From Loripinus fragilis (Eukaryota > Mollusca > Bivalvia > Lucinida > Lucinidae), in contig OZ026530.1 in NCBI GenBank assembly GCA_964019695.1, positions 28,936,690 to 29,000,689 of the forward strand: DNA of 64,000 nucleotides, in the 5' to 3' direction. How positions within the stretch are numbered: position 1 is the stretch's first letter; each line of letters opens with the position of its first letter. The notes under the pieces are model-generated. The model was not told the origin of the DNA and did no database searches. It saw only the letters and a program-made list of their open reading frames with translations. Position numbers and translations under genes: made by a program. Below, one piece after another: positions 49,386-60,294 of this stretch.

Positions 49386-51034
49386 AATGTCGTCCCGACT
49401 TTTAATAAATTTTACTTAACCAACTATGTACAAAATACCTACTATTTTCATTTATTGAAGAAATACGTATCAGATCCAATACATTTCTGCAATTTAATCT
49501 TATGTAAGCCTCAACACTCTACTAACCTATTATAAAACAAATATGCAGTGCTCACACGTGGAATATGACAACATAAGCTGTTTTTTTTTAAAATGCATAT
49601 GGTTATAAGAACCTTGAGGCTGAACTCTAGAGCTTTTTGACATCTAGCAACTTATACCAACTCATTTTTCGTGCATATCCTACAACTACTCAGCAAGACA
49701 GACAAGAATAGAGCCATATTTAACTTTGGTGACACAACCAACTAAACAGAATACAGACAACCATCTGATTTAGACATGCAATACCTTACCAGGTGCAGTC
49801 TACATCTATACTCATAAGAGTGATAGATAGATAGTTATCTACAAATTGTGCCAAAGCCTTTAACTGCAATAATATCATGTTGAACATAAATTCAACCTGG
49901 TTCTATTAATGAAGCAGAATTACATGAATTAACAAATAAAACCTTGTGGTACATTCTGTGCTGCCAATGAGTCCATGGGCCACACATCCTAAGAGCTGCA
50001 AGTAATGCACAAAGAAAGCATGTTCCAACCCAGGACAAACTACAGTGATTGAACAACAACATAGGCTAATTCAGAACACCATAGATGACAACACCAATGA
50101 ACCATAAAAGAAAGGCACAATATTTCATTCATATTAACGCAAAAATAGAAAAATACTTACACCAAAGTAAATAAATTCCAAGAGACTCAGCACAGTCATT
50201 TGGAACACTTATGAGGGATGTCCCAAAGGTCTATATACAACTCGTGACTTTCAATATTGTCATAAACATAGACTAATAATTATCAAATGTAGTTGCATTT
50301 ATATATCAGTGCACAAGGCCTTGATATGTCCACCTTAGCTCAATTACCACAAGTGGACAGTTTTGTATCTAAGCCCCGTCTCACTGACATATCATGCAAA
50401 ATCTGACAATCCATCCAATTTCAACCAGTGCATAGGGCCCTGATACTTCCACCTTAGCTCAATTACCACAAGTGGACAGTTTTGTATCTAAGCCCCTACC
50501 CACTGATGAATTGTACGCTGCTAAATAATATATACTCCCCTCCCCCTTTTTGAAAAATGACGTCTTGTCATACGTACATTTAGCTGAGGGATTAGGAAAA
50601 AAATTAAAAACAATGAATTAAACACCAAATAAGAACCAACAACATGACATACCCGATAACACAACCATCCTAACAGCACTGTTGAACACATAATGCATCC
50701 ATGGCTTGCATATCTGTACCCCAGTGCTCATCAAAACAAAAATAAGATTATGGAAGTCTGACAGTTACAAAGAGCTATTGGTCAGACCACCACAAATGAA
50801 TTTACTAGACAACACAACGGCTTATCCAACACATTCAAGACAATGTTTAGTAAAAAAAAAGGTGTGTCACAAAGCATATCATCAAAACTGTACAGTTTGG
50901 TGCTGTCTATGAAGACACAGCTCAGTAAATAAAACTGCTCAAAAGTTAAAAACTAAATCAGGTATTGCCCTTCCAGACCTGAAACAAACAGCACTGAAAC
51001 GAAACTGATGAATGGTAAAACACAGAGTAAACCT
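49386..51034 (-). other. Long 3' non-coding region of Gypsy 2
   Basis: No envelope-like or other coding frame. It contains a tandem duplication at 50305-50535 and a second purine-tract-like string (50535-50572) resembling the one at the LTR border. It may be a genuine long 3' region or contain other inserted DNA. Confidence 0.5.
50305..50535 (+). repeat. Tandem duplication, about 114-bp unit x2
   Basis: CCACCTTAGCTCAATTACCA, CAAGTGGACAGTTTTGTATC and TAAGCCCC occur twice, about 114 bp apart. Confidence 0.88.
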
Positions 51035-52331
51035 TTATGTTCTCCAGTCACCATTGATTTGCCACCTTGGCTTCCGCCTTGTTCTGGCTGGTCGAGTCCT
51101 CTGTGGCCCTTGAGACCTTGGAGTGAAAGGGGTGGCTAAAGGATTAAGTGTGGATCCCTGATACCCAGGTCTTTTTGGTGGAATCACATACTTATTTGGT
51201 TGGCTGACGGACTGTGTTCCTGCGTCTTCTGACTTTGCAGAACTGACCTCATCGTAAGATGAAGTGTCTGCCAAATCCACTTGGTCAGCACTGTCAACTG
51301 TATCTGTAGTAATCACCGGTAACGGCTGGGTATTACCAGCTGGCAAGCTATTATCCAAGAGATTTGGTTTAGATGCAGGAAGAGCCATGAATGGGAGCAG
51401 CAGATTTCTATGAAGCATTCTGCGCTTGCCTCTGCCATGCTCACGTTTAACAATGTAAACAGGTATGTCTTTATTTGGCTGGTCCACCACCAAATAAACA
51501 TCCTTCTCCCATCTGTCAGCAATTTTCCTTTTTCCTCTCACTCCAACGTTCCTGGCCAGAACTCTATCACCAGGTTGCAGCTGAGATTCTCGGACTCTCA
51601 GGTCATAAACTGATTTATGACAACGACCTTGCCTACGTGCTTCCCTTGACGCAGTCTTGTACGCAAAATCAAGCCCCTTTTTGAGGTCAGTCACATATTT
51701 TGACTTGTCAGACCTCTCTGAAAACGGCTTAATGCCTAAGAAAGCATCAACCTCAAGTCTTGGGTGCCGTCCAAACATTAAGAAATGAGGCGATTACCCA
51801 GTACTTTCATGGCGCGTTGAGTTGTATGCATGGACCAAAGAAGGCACGTAGGTCTTCCAGTCAGACTTTTGGTCATCCTCAAGAGTTCCGAGCATATTAA
51901 GGAGCGTTTTATTAAATCTTTCAGGCATTCCATTGCCCATGGGGTGATAAGGAGTAGTCCTTGACTTATCAATGTTTGCAATGGAACACAGCTCCCTAAT
52001 AACTTCACTTTCAAAGTTGCGACCTTGGTCACTGTGCAACCAGGAAGGGAAGCCATAATGACATGAACTTATCAAATAAGATTCTGGCAGTGGTTTTCGC
52101 CGATTGGTTCCTGGTTGGGATAGCCTGAGCATATCTGGTAAAGTGATCTGTTATGACCAATATGTGCTCATAGCCACCAGCGGACATTTCAAGCGACAGA
52201 AAATCCATACAGACTAGGTCCATAGGATATGTGGAGTCAACAACCACTAGCTTGGCTGCTGTCTTTCCTTGAGCCTTTCTCCTGATGCACCTGGGACAGT
52301 TTTTAACATATTTCTCAATGTCACCATCCAA
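51035..52331 (-). pseudogene. Gypsy 2 integrase, interrupted
   Basis: Three pieces. 52331-52029 has the zinc-binding Cys pair (NCPRC) and the first catalytic Asp (CMDFLSLE). 52132-51794 is in another phase and has the second Asp (HSDQGRNF) and catalytic Glu (MPERFN), with the canonical 35-residue spacing. After one in-frame TAA, 51778-51035 gives the C-terminal GPY/F-like region (VYIVKREHG) and a Pro/Arg-rich tail. The frameshift lies near 52070-52130. The join to RT also has an in-frame TAA just above 52353. Confidence 0.85.
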
Positions 52332-52352
52332 ACCAGGCCAATAAAATCTGGA

Positions 52353-54266
52353 TTACACCAATGACATAGTGCGGTCTCTCCCCTGATGGCCGGCTTCATC
52401 ATGGAGGCCCGCTAGAGCTATATCACGGTAAACCTCTGGCAAAAGAAGCTGGATGATGTCAGTGCCACTGAGAGAATGTTTGCGATAAAGAATATTATCT
52501 TTAAGAAACAAATTGTCCCAGTCTTTCAGAACTTTTTGACAAGCAGGTGGCTCAAGAGCTATCTGACGCTTGGTGGGCTTATGTCCTGAGGTTAACAGCT
52601 GTCTGACACAATTAAGTGTGCTATCAACTGTTTGTTCAGCAGGCCAGTCAATTTGACTTAAATTTAACCCTGCATTTGTGTCTGGTTCATCTACATTCAG
52701 AGAAGCACTCTGTGTAAGCAATACACATTCTGCAACTGGTGCTTTCTCACATGAAACCAAGACAGCTTGAGAAATGGCCTTAATGACGTTATTAAACAAC
52801 GTCTCTTTATCAGTGGAAGGCAAACGACTAAGAGCATCAGCATCTTGGTTTTTCCTTCCAGCTCTGTATACCAAAGAAAAGTTGTAGCCTGACAGTGCAG
52901 CAAGCCAACGATGACCTGTAGCATCAAGTTTTGCAGTAGTAAGGACATAAGTCAAGGGGTTGTTATCAGTCCTTACTGTGAACTTGCTACCATACAGATA
53001 ATCACTAAACTTGTCACAAACAGCCCACTTTAAGGCCAAAAACTCAAGTTTATGTGCAGGATAGTTGCATTCACTGGCACGTAAACCTCGGCTGGCGTAT
53101 GCTATGACATGTTCTTTACCATCATGCTCTTGGTACAGAACAGCACCCAGACCATCACCACTTGCGTCTGTGTTAAGCACAAAGGGTTTGGTATAATCTG
53201 CATATGCTAACACAGGTGGAGATGTTAGCTTTTCAATAATGCAATCAAATGCAGTTTGCTGCTCTGGACCCCAATTCCAAGGAGTGGCCGCCTTCTTTTT
53301 CTTTTTTAGTTTCTTGTTTGTAGGATGGCCTACAAGCAAAGCATTGAGAGGCTTTACAATGCTAGAATAATTGCGCACAAAGCGTCTATAATATCCAGCA
53401 AAGCCTAAGAAACTATGGAGTTCCTTTATATTGGAAGGAGGTTGCCACTCTTTCAATGCGGCGATTTTAGCAGGATCAGTCTGCACACCCCTATCACTGA
53501 CTATATGGCCGAGGTATTGAACCTGTCTCTGGAAGAACTCACATTTTGAACCCTTAAGCTTCAGGCCATGGTGCTCTAGCTGTCTGAAAACATTTTCTAG
53601 ACGCACAAGATGCTCATCAAAAGTTTTGCTGAAGATGATTATATCATCTAGGTAGATGAGACATTCTCTTAAATGTAGCTCTCCCATGCAGCGTTCCATA
53701 AGCCTTTGAAAAGAGGCAGGGGCATTGCACAAGCCAAAAGCCATTCTATGACATTCAAAGAAGCCCAGAGGACCCACAGAGAATGCGATCTTATGCTTGT
53801 CTGCTTCCTTGATCCCAACCTGCCAATAACCAGATCTTAAGTCCAACTTAGAAAAATATTTGGACCCTGACAGTGTATCAATGTTCTCTTCTATTCTGGG
53901 TAAGGAATAGGCATCCCTTACAGTTCTGCCATTTAACTTATGAAAGTGGATACAGAATCTAAGAGCACCATCTTTTTTGCGGACTAGAACCACATTAGAG
54001 GAAAATGGACTTTCAGACTCCCTGATAGCCCCAGCATCTAACATTTCCTTTAGATGTTCACGAACCTCCTCAAATAATGCAGGGGGTATAAGCCTGTAGG
54101 GTTCTTTAAATGGAGTCCCATCAACAAGTTTTATCTCATGTTCAATGAGATCTGTAAATCCAAGATCTGTAGGACCAGTTGAAAATATATGTTTCCAACT
54201 ACCCAACAGATCTTTGGCTTTATGTAATTTACTTTGAGCCAAATTTTCCTGAGGTAAGTTAATACC
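52353..54266 (-). pseudogene. Gypsy 2 reverse transcriptase/RNase H
   Basis: A long frame of 629 codons (from a non-ATG codon at 54242; the same phase extends up to the TAA that separates it from the protease linker). Palm motifs are Asp134 (KLDLRSGYW) and YLDD at residues 197-200. The usual RFCVDYRKLN is RFCIHFHKLN, losing the Asp. RNase H is shown by LNTDASGDGLGAVLYQ and VRTDNNPL. A Lys-rich insertion (LKKKKKAATPW) precedes RNase H. The end reaches the first His residues of the integrase zinc module (AGHQGRDRT). Reverse transcribes element RNA in an intact copy; here polyprotein synthesis would stop at flanking nonsense codons. Confidence 0.92.
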
Positions 54267-55322
54267 TTAGTCCTCAAAAGACTTTGAGGAAGAACCCACA
54301 GATACACTGTCACAAGATGGATCCATAGTTTTAATAACATTGACTTCTTGTAGGCTACACAACTGAGATCTGGGCTTTATTGTGATAGGCCGAGCTGAGA
54401 TATTGCAAACCCTAACTGGTATTCTCGCTGTCTTACTATTTGCTTTTACAGCAACAACATGAGGACAAATATTAAGATCATTACTTTCATCTATATTTTC
54501 AGTCACAGCATTCTCATAATGAGATGTGCGCCTAACCATACCAGTAATAGTTTTACTTTCGTTAGGGTATACCACTATGGGTTTTTTGTTTGTGGACTTA
54601 ACAAACTTCCTATTGATACAGGAAAATGCTGCAAAAGCAGTGCTCCAAGCTGAAGGCGAGTCTGCCCCATGAGCAACCTCACTCAACCCACCAATAATGC
54701 TCGTACCAACAATAACGGGCATTTTCAGTCACAGCATTCTCATAATGAGATGTGCGCCTAACCATACCAGTAATAGTTTTACTTTCGTTAGGGTGTACCA
54801 CTATGGGTTTTTTGTTTGTGGACTTAACAAACTTCCTATTGATACAGGAAAATGCTGCAAAAGCAGTGCTCCAAGCTGAAGGCAAGTCTGCCCCATGAGC
54901 AACCTCACTCAACCCACCAATAATGCTCGTACCAACAATAACGGGCACCTGGCCAGAGAACCTCGTCGTTGGCACAACCAAAATTGGAACGTATTCAGGT
55001 TCATGCTCAATTTGGGGCACACAGACCTCAGCTTCAAAATATCTTATATATGGAATTGATGAGCCACTGGCTCCTGTAAAATTTAATTTAAAATCTGACA
55101 TGCTTCTCAGCTCAGGCCTTGGGTCCATTGAATTAAAACAAGTATCACTCATGGTGGTAATGTCTGACCCTGTATCTATGAGTGCACGAATAGATTGGCC
55201 ATCGATGATTACAGTGGACTCATTTGTCTGGCCTATCATTCTATCAATGAGGGGTTTCTTTTCTTTGGAGCAATGGGATGTATGTACTGAGTCCTCAGTC
55301 TGCTCCGCTATGAGGACTCTTT
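54267..55322 (-). pseudogene. Gypsy 2 protease and linker, with internal duplication
   Basis: The protease active site DTGS is at Asp22 of the frame starting 55239 (ALIDTGSDITTM). The frame also opens upstream to about 55340, overlapping the end of gag in a -1 phase. A 226-bp tandem duplication (54495-54720 and 54721-54946) follows. As 226 is not divisible by three, it shifts the frame; the downstream copy continues in phase with RT up to a single TAA near 54267. Confidence 0.85.
54495..54946 (-). repeat. 226-bp tandem duplication in pol
   Basis: Unit from ATTTTCAGTCACAGCATTCT to ACAATAACGGGC, twice with two visible base differences (GGTATACC/GGTGTACC, GGCGAG/GGCAAG). Confidence 0.95.
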
Positions 55323-55332
55323 CTAGTTTTCC
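55323..55332 (-). promoter_or_regulatory. Candidate -1 frameshift site at the gag stop
   Basis: On the minus strand GGAAAAC (55332-55326) is followed at once by the gag TAG. The protease frame is open in the -1 phase across this point. The heptamer has the X-XXY-YYZ layout with an A-site AAC able to re-pair; GGA in place of XXX resembles known GGAUUUA-type sites. Inference. Confidence 0.35.
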
Positions 55333-57280
55333 TGATTAGATTTTGAAAAACTATTTTCATTTTTGTTTTGGTTCTGGTAACCACTTTGTCTGGAATAGAA
55401 GCCTCTTCCAGATCCACCTCTGCCCCTACCCCTTCCTCTACGTTGGTAGTTGTAACTACCTCTACCCCTTGGGGTATAAGAAGCTTGAGAGGAAGTTGTA
55501 TTGGCTGAGCCATCACTGGAAGAAACAGCTTTTCCAGTCTTACATGCATCCTCATACTTCTTTTCCAGATCATCAAGCTTTTGTCGCAAGCTTTTCATAT
55601 GATCAACAAGATTGTCTATCTTTTTGTCCATTGTACTAGGACTTGCTACATTTTGTAGTAGCTGTTTTGGCTCCTCAGTTGTGTGCCTAGAAGTTAACAA
55701 GTCTTGTTCTATAGCTCGTATATCTCTCCTGAGAATATTAAAATCCTTAACCACTTCAAACTTATAACGGGATGAGTTTTTCAATAAAGGATCCTTCAGG
55801 CCATTCCATAACTTGGAACAAAGCATTTCATGCTTTACACTATCAACTAGTGTATTTGAAACTGTTGCTCTCCTCAACAAATTTTCAATCCTAACACTGT
55901 AGTCAGCAACAGATTCATGGTCATGTTATGCTTCCAGGTAAAATTGTTGTAATAAAATCTGTCTGGACGACACAATACCATATATACCCTCAAGTTTGTT
56001 AAGAATATCTGAGGGAGCAGCAGTAGCCTCCATGGTTAAAAGTATGTCCCTTGCTCTGCCCTTCAGTGATCTTCTAACTGACTGAAGAATAAGGGCATTG
56101 GGATATATACCATCATTTATGGCACAAAGAAGTTCATATTTCCATACCTCAAATGACACATCCCCTTTCTGGCTTTCACCAGAAAAAGGTGGAAGTTGAG
56201 GTGCTCTCATGGAAGCTTATGCCGTGCTATTTAGCATACTGGCAGAATATGGGCTTGGTACTGAGGGATATGTCACTGTTTGATCACCACCTGGGTGATG
56301 AAATGAATGTGTGGTTTGCACATCAGGATAGTGTTTTAAAATGGGAGGGGGTGCACTAGAGATGATCTCTTGTTTCACATTTTGAGAGGGCACTGTTGGG
56401 GGATGAGAGGGCACTGTGTGGGGATAACTATATTGGGGTTTGGGGCTTGGTAATTGAGGCTGATGAGATTGATATGACGGGTGAAAGGGAAATACAGGAT
56501 TAAAAGTGGACTTAGGATAAGTGTCAACTTGTTCCTGTTTTATAGGGTGTGTATGGTGCACAGCCGTTGTGATTGGTAATGGTGTAGTACTCTTTAAATG
56601 ACTATAAATAGCAGAAGGTATACTACTGATATATCAAACTGTGATAGTGCTGGTGGGTTCACAGTAGTTTGTGAGGACACAGGCACTTGAAAACGGACAT
56701 GTGGTGTGCTATGTCTGTAAAATGGGATTCCTTTTGGGGGTTCTGTGATTGGGGTTTGGGATGGGGGAGCAAATTTCATAGAAGGAAGTCCCATATCAGG
56801 CTGTGGAGGTAAATAAGTGGGATCAACTCTATCATAAGAAGGGTTGAGGATATGGTGTTTCGGAACAGCAGGAGCATGAACTGCTTTCATATTTGTAGGT
56901 GGCTGTCTAAGCATATTTGCCATAACTTGTGAGGGTGGCTGACCAAAAACTACATTGTCATATGTGGGGTTAGGGGTCTGGGGTGGAGGCATACCAGCTG
57001 TGTGGGCGACCTTCTTGGATGTAGGTGGTTTGACAGCCCTGTAATTCTTGGCCTGACCACTAAATGACTTTGGAGTTGTTGTATCCATAGCCGAAGAGGT
57101 ATATTGGGTTTCATTTTCCTCTTCTTCATAAGTTAGTTCATCCTCTGTTTCATAAATAGGGACTACATGAAATTTGCCTGTGCCCCTCAACATTGAAGCC
57201 ATAAATTGGACATCTTTTTCGGGCCAAAACGTTTGCAAATCAATTTTTGCATTACTATCTGAGGGACCACCAGTAGCCAT
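55323..57280 (-). pseudogene. Gypsy 2 gag, interrupted
   Basis: ATG at 57280 opens a 228-codon Pro-rich frame (MATGGPSDSNAKIDLQTFW). After a frameshift near 56620-56650 it continues to 56217, where an in-frame TAA interrupts it. The capsid-like part (MRAPQLPPFSGESQKGDVS, FEVWKYELLCAINDG) runs to a second in-frame TAA near 55924, then on to 55323. The last part has a coiled-coil-like stretch (KKIDNLVDHMKSLRQKLDDL) and an Arg-Gly-rich nucleic-acid-binding tail (RGRGSYNYQRRGRGRGRG) instead of CCHC knuckles. Gag would form the particle; this copy is dead. Confidence 0.82.
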
Positions 57281-57290
57281 TTCTTTTCAT

Positions 57291-58060
57291 ATTATTCAAG
57301 TATAAATGAAACACAAGTTACTTTTAATCTGAAAGAATTTTCTTGCTACACACTATTAACTCTTACCAATCTAGTCTTTATCTAAGTCTTCTTCCAAAAT
57401 AAACAACGCAAAATTCTACGTAGTAAATCACGCGCAAAAATAAAGGCGCAGCTCATACACTATGGTAAGGTCTATCTTATTTAACTTTACCATAGATGGT
57501 ACTAAGTATATTAGTTAACCTATAAATTAATTAACTAATTAGTTAATTTTCATTAGTAAGTAAACTTACTAATAAAAATTTACTTCTTATAGTTTCTGTT
57601 TGACAACGTTTTCACAATTCAGAAAAACTATAAGTTATACAGAACATGGACTATGTTTACTATACAAATGAGTAAATATTAAGATATGAACTGCAAGTCA
57701 TATATATATATATAAGTCAAAGGGAGATAATCAATACCACTGCCAGGCGAAAGACTTTAAGTCTTGTTTCAATTATCACTGAGTCTATCCAAAAGCTAAG
57801 TCAAAACACTTACTGTAGTGAGTATTTACTTTTATTTTGTTTTATAAAAGCTATTACTTGTTTTCAGTTTTGTTAGAGCAGACTGATCACTGGCATCCAA
57901 CAAACAGAATAAGTAATTTATTATCAAAAGTCCAACACTTTTATATAAGCCACTACTTGTTTTATAAAGCAAGGGACATAACTACTAGAAAGGTGACACC
58001 GGACGGACAGATGACAACTTATTTTGATATGTAATTCAAAATTATCAGCCTGTCAGTAAT
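57291..58060. other. Unassigned AT-rich sequence
   Basis: Expected to hold the Gypsy 2 5' LTR, but nothing matches 48867-49367. It includes a perfect 20-bp palindrome AATTAACTAATTAGTTAATT (57529-57548), a second near-palindrome (57553-57572), and an AAAGGGAGATAAT word (57720) that recurs near 62580 and 62670. Confidence 0.45.
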
Positions 58061-58065
58061 ATGTG

Positions 58066-58135
58066 ATATAGTCAGGGCCCTTAGGGACTCCCGTGCGAAT
58101 TTGATGCCGATTAATGGTGACCTAAACCAAATCAA
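58066..58135 (+). repeat. Dispersed repeat, inverted partner of 62475-62545
   Basis: GTCAGGGCCCTTAGGGAC..CCCGTGCGAATTTG.TGCCGATTAATGGTGACCT corresponds, inverted, to 62475-62545. Confidence 0.7.
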
Positions 58136-58430
58136 ACTTTAGGGGGTAACTAATGAAAATCATCTGGTCACCCATCTGGGTTTCACGTCTGGACGTCATA
58201 ATGACGTCATCAAAATAACGTATATTGTATCAGTGCAATTTAAACGGTATGTCCATTGTTGTCTATGGCGATCAGGACTTTCTTGCATTTTGTTTGCCAA
58301 TTTCAGTCGAAATGCACCAAATTTAATCTAAGGGGGTAAACAATTAAAATTAACATGTCGCCCATATTGTTTTTGCATCAGAACAAAAAGATGACGTCAT
58401 TGAAATGACGCCTTATATGTAAATACCACA
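58120..58430 (+). repeat. Diverged direct repeat with CRE palindromes
   Basis: Two related stretches (about 58125-58225 and 58312-58415), each with ACCAAAT..AA.CT(T/A)AGGGGGTAA, then TCGCCCAT-like and ATGACGTCAT. Both contain a perfect TGACGTCA (58206 and 58392 regions). Confidence 0.65.
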
Positions 58431-58545
58431 TATATATGCGTTTTGTCTATTTCCAATGCATTAAAATATTCCTTTTATGAACTGGTAGCCTTATCATAAC
58501 TAAATACAAACTCTTGTAAATATAATATCTTATGCTTATATATAT
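58430..58545. other. Unassigned sequence
   Basis: AT-rich, no feature seen. Confidence 0.3.
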
Positions 58546-58548
58546 ATA

Positions 58549-58780
58549 GATGTACCACGACCTCTAACCAATGACCTTTGGGTCTTTCTATTTCAAACGA
58601 TTGGTGCAGAATACGTAAAATGAGCCAGTCCGGCTAGAACAATATGTGTATGTCAAAGCTTTTAAAGTAAATGTATATAAATGCCTGAAACCCTTTTTTT
58701 CTAGAAAAACAAATCAATATTGTAAATAGAGTCGCACTTCAAAGCTTTTGGTTTATCTGTAGCTGCTTTTCCTACACCGA
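58549..58780 (+). repeat. Partial copy of the foldback element
   Basis: GATGTACCACGACCTCTAAC through AAAATGAGCCAGTCCGGCTA and ATTGTAAATA..GTC.C.CTTCAAAG matches 22640-22880. Only one inner arm and the centre are present. Confidence 0.75.
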
Positions 58781-59215
58781 AAGCGAATATAGTAGTAATA
58801 ATCATTTGCACACAACATCAAACAAACTCATTATAGTCTGATTTTGACCCCTGATGGATCAAAAGTTAGAAGAGTCTACTTAGTAGTTCATGATATGGAC
58901 ATAAGGATAGAAACCTCTACAAGTTATCCATGGTACTTCGACAGCACGGGCAATAGAAACTGTTACAATCTGCTTTATCTTTCGCATGCTTATAGGCAGA
59001 ATCGTCTTCAAAGGTCAAAATCGGACAATAAGGCATTCTTGTCCACATGACCAATAGTTGTTCAAAAGTCATAAGCATATTGATCACTGGCAATATTTTA
59101 CATGAGTCCTCTTCTGTTCCACAGCAACACAAATCAGTACAATATAAATGGTTTGCTTTGAACTTACACAACAGACATGCTGCAACCACATTTTATCAGC
59201 TGCAGAGGGGTTTCG
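58781..59215. other. Unassigned sequence
   Basis: Overlapping short frames on both strands (58844-59050, 58917-59189, 59047-59319), including a Cys-rich minus frame (LLCKFKANHLYCTDLCCCG). No family recognised and no splice support. Confidence 0.35.
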
Positions 59216-59216
59216 G

Positions 59217-59500
59217 GGGCAGGAGACAACATGCGCCGATCCAGGAATTTTTGTCAGTCTTAATTAGTCCTCAGCTTATTTTACAGTTTACAGAGGGGGT
59301 CTTATGGTTTTACTGCTGAGAAAACTATACCTATACTGTACAAAGGATCCAGAGGGGGTCCATTATTTTCCAGGGAGTGGGTGTCCATTTTTCTCTAGGG
59401 GGGGGTCCAAATGCTAATTTCTATAGAAACCCATATACGTACTTATTATTTTCCAGGGGTTGTCCGGACCCCCTATCTCCCTCTTGATCCACACATGGGC
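59217..59500 (+). repeat. Family A repeat, variant copy
   Basis: CATGCGCCGATCCAGGAATT at the left and CTCTTGATCCACACATGGG at the right, with AGAGGGGGTCCATTATTTTC inside. Confidence 0.7.
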
Positions 59501-59726
59501 AATATCATCATAACGGGACAATATTTATCACAGTCCCGCTTCTAACCATAGTTGTCAGGCATTGATTTGTCAGGATTAATGACAGATGAGGTTTTCAAAT
59601 GATGCTCTGGTACTGCGCACGTTTGACACCTTTGAGAAACACAGCTCTTGGAAGTGGTAGTTTTTGCAGTACCTCAACGCAGTGAGTCAAACAATATCGG
59701 TGACTGGCTAATACAAAGTTTGAAAG

Positions 59727-60000
59727 GCAGCAAAGATCAGGAATCGATACAATCAAGTACCACAACTGACCAAGGATACTAATGGGAAAGTAACAAAGTA
59801 AGTAAGGGTGCAAAGATCAGGAATCGATACAATCAAGTACCACACCTGACACAGGATACCAATGGGAAAGTGACAAACTCACAGCAGACACCACAAACGA
59901 GAGCCAAGAGGTCAGCCCTTTCCCAGCAGGTGACCACAAAGCACATATAAACTCACAGTTACATGTAGACATCACAAACGAGAGCTAAGAGGTCAGGACA
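59727..60000 (+). repeat. Family C repeat, with internal partial duplication
   Basis: AAAGATCAGGAATCGATACA occurs at 59732 and 59815, each followed by AGTACCACA.CTGAC..AGGATAC. Then ACAAACGAGAGCCAAGAGGT, CAGCCCTTTCCCAGCAGGTG and a second ACAAACGAGAGCTAAGAGGT. Confidence 0.75.
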
Positions 60001-60290
60001 ATTTACAAATATATTACTCTAGTGCATCCGCCATAGTGCTTTCTAAGGGCACTGAGCCGAGGTGAAAGAATGCTTAGGGGATTGAGTCTTCAACATAACT
60101 AAATGCCTGCCAATATGATTTCTTTCTCTTTCCTGACTTTGAACTAGTTAATATCAGCGCCTGAAAGTGCATGGAATTCGATCAGAGCCCTGGTTTTGAC
60201 ATCACCAATGGCACATTGACATCTTTAATAAGTGTCCTGATCTTAGAAACTTGATGATATATGAGCAAGACTGTTTAAAAAAAATGTAAA
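60001..60290. other. Unassigned sequence
   Basis: No feature recognised. Confidence 0.3.
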
Positions 60291-60294
60291 ATAT

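Larger units (their letters stand above)
48867..57290 (-). mobile_element. Ty3/Gypsy retrotransposon 2
   Basis: Minus-strand gag (57280-55323), protease (about 55340-54950), RT/RNase H (54242-52353) and integrase (52331-51035), then about 1.67 kb of non-coding sequence to a probable 3' LTR. It is distinct from Gypsy 1: it has DTGS instead of DSGA in the protease, YLDD instead of IVDD in RT, and an Arg-Gly-rich Gag end without CCHC knuckles. Multiple stops, frameshifts and a 226-bp internal duplication inactivate it. The 5' LTR and primer-binding site were not found after 57290. Confidence 0.85.

Noticed and set aside
49368..51034. Envelope gene in Gypsy 2
   Set aside because: No open frame with signal peptide, transmembrane segment or glycoprotein features in the 3' region.
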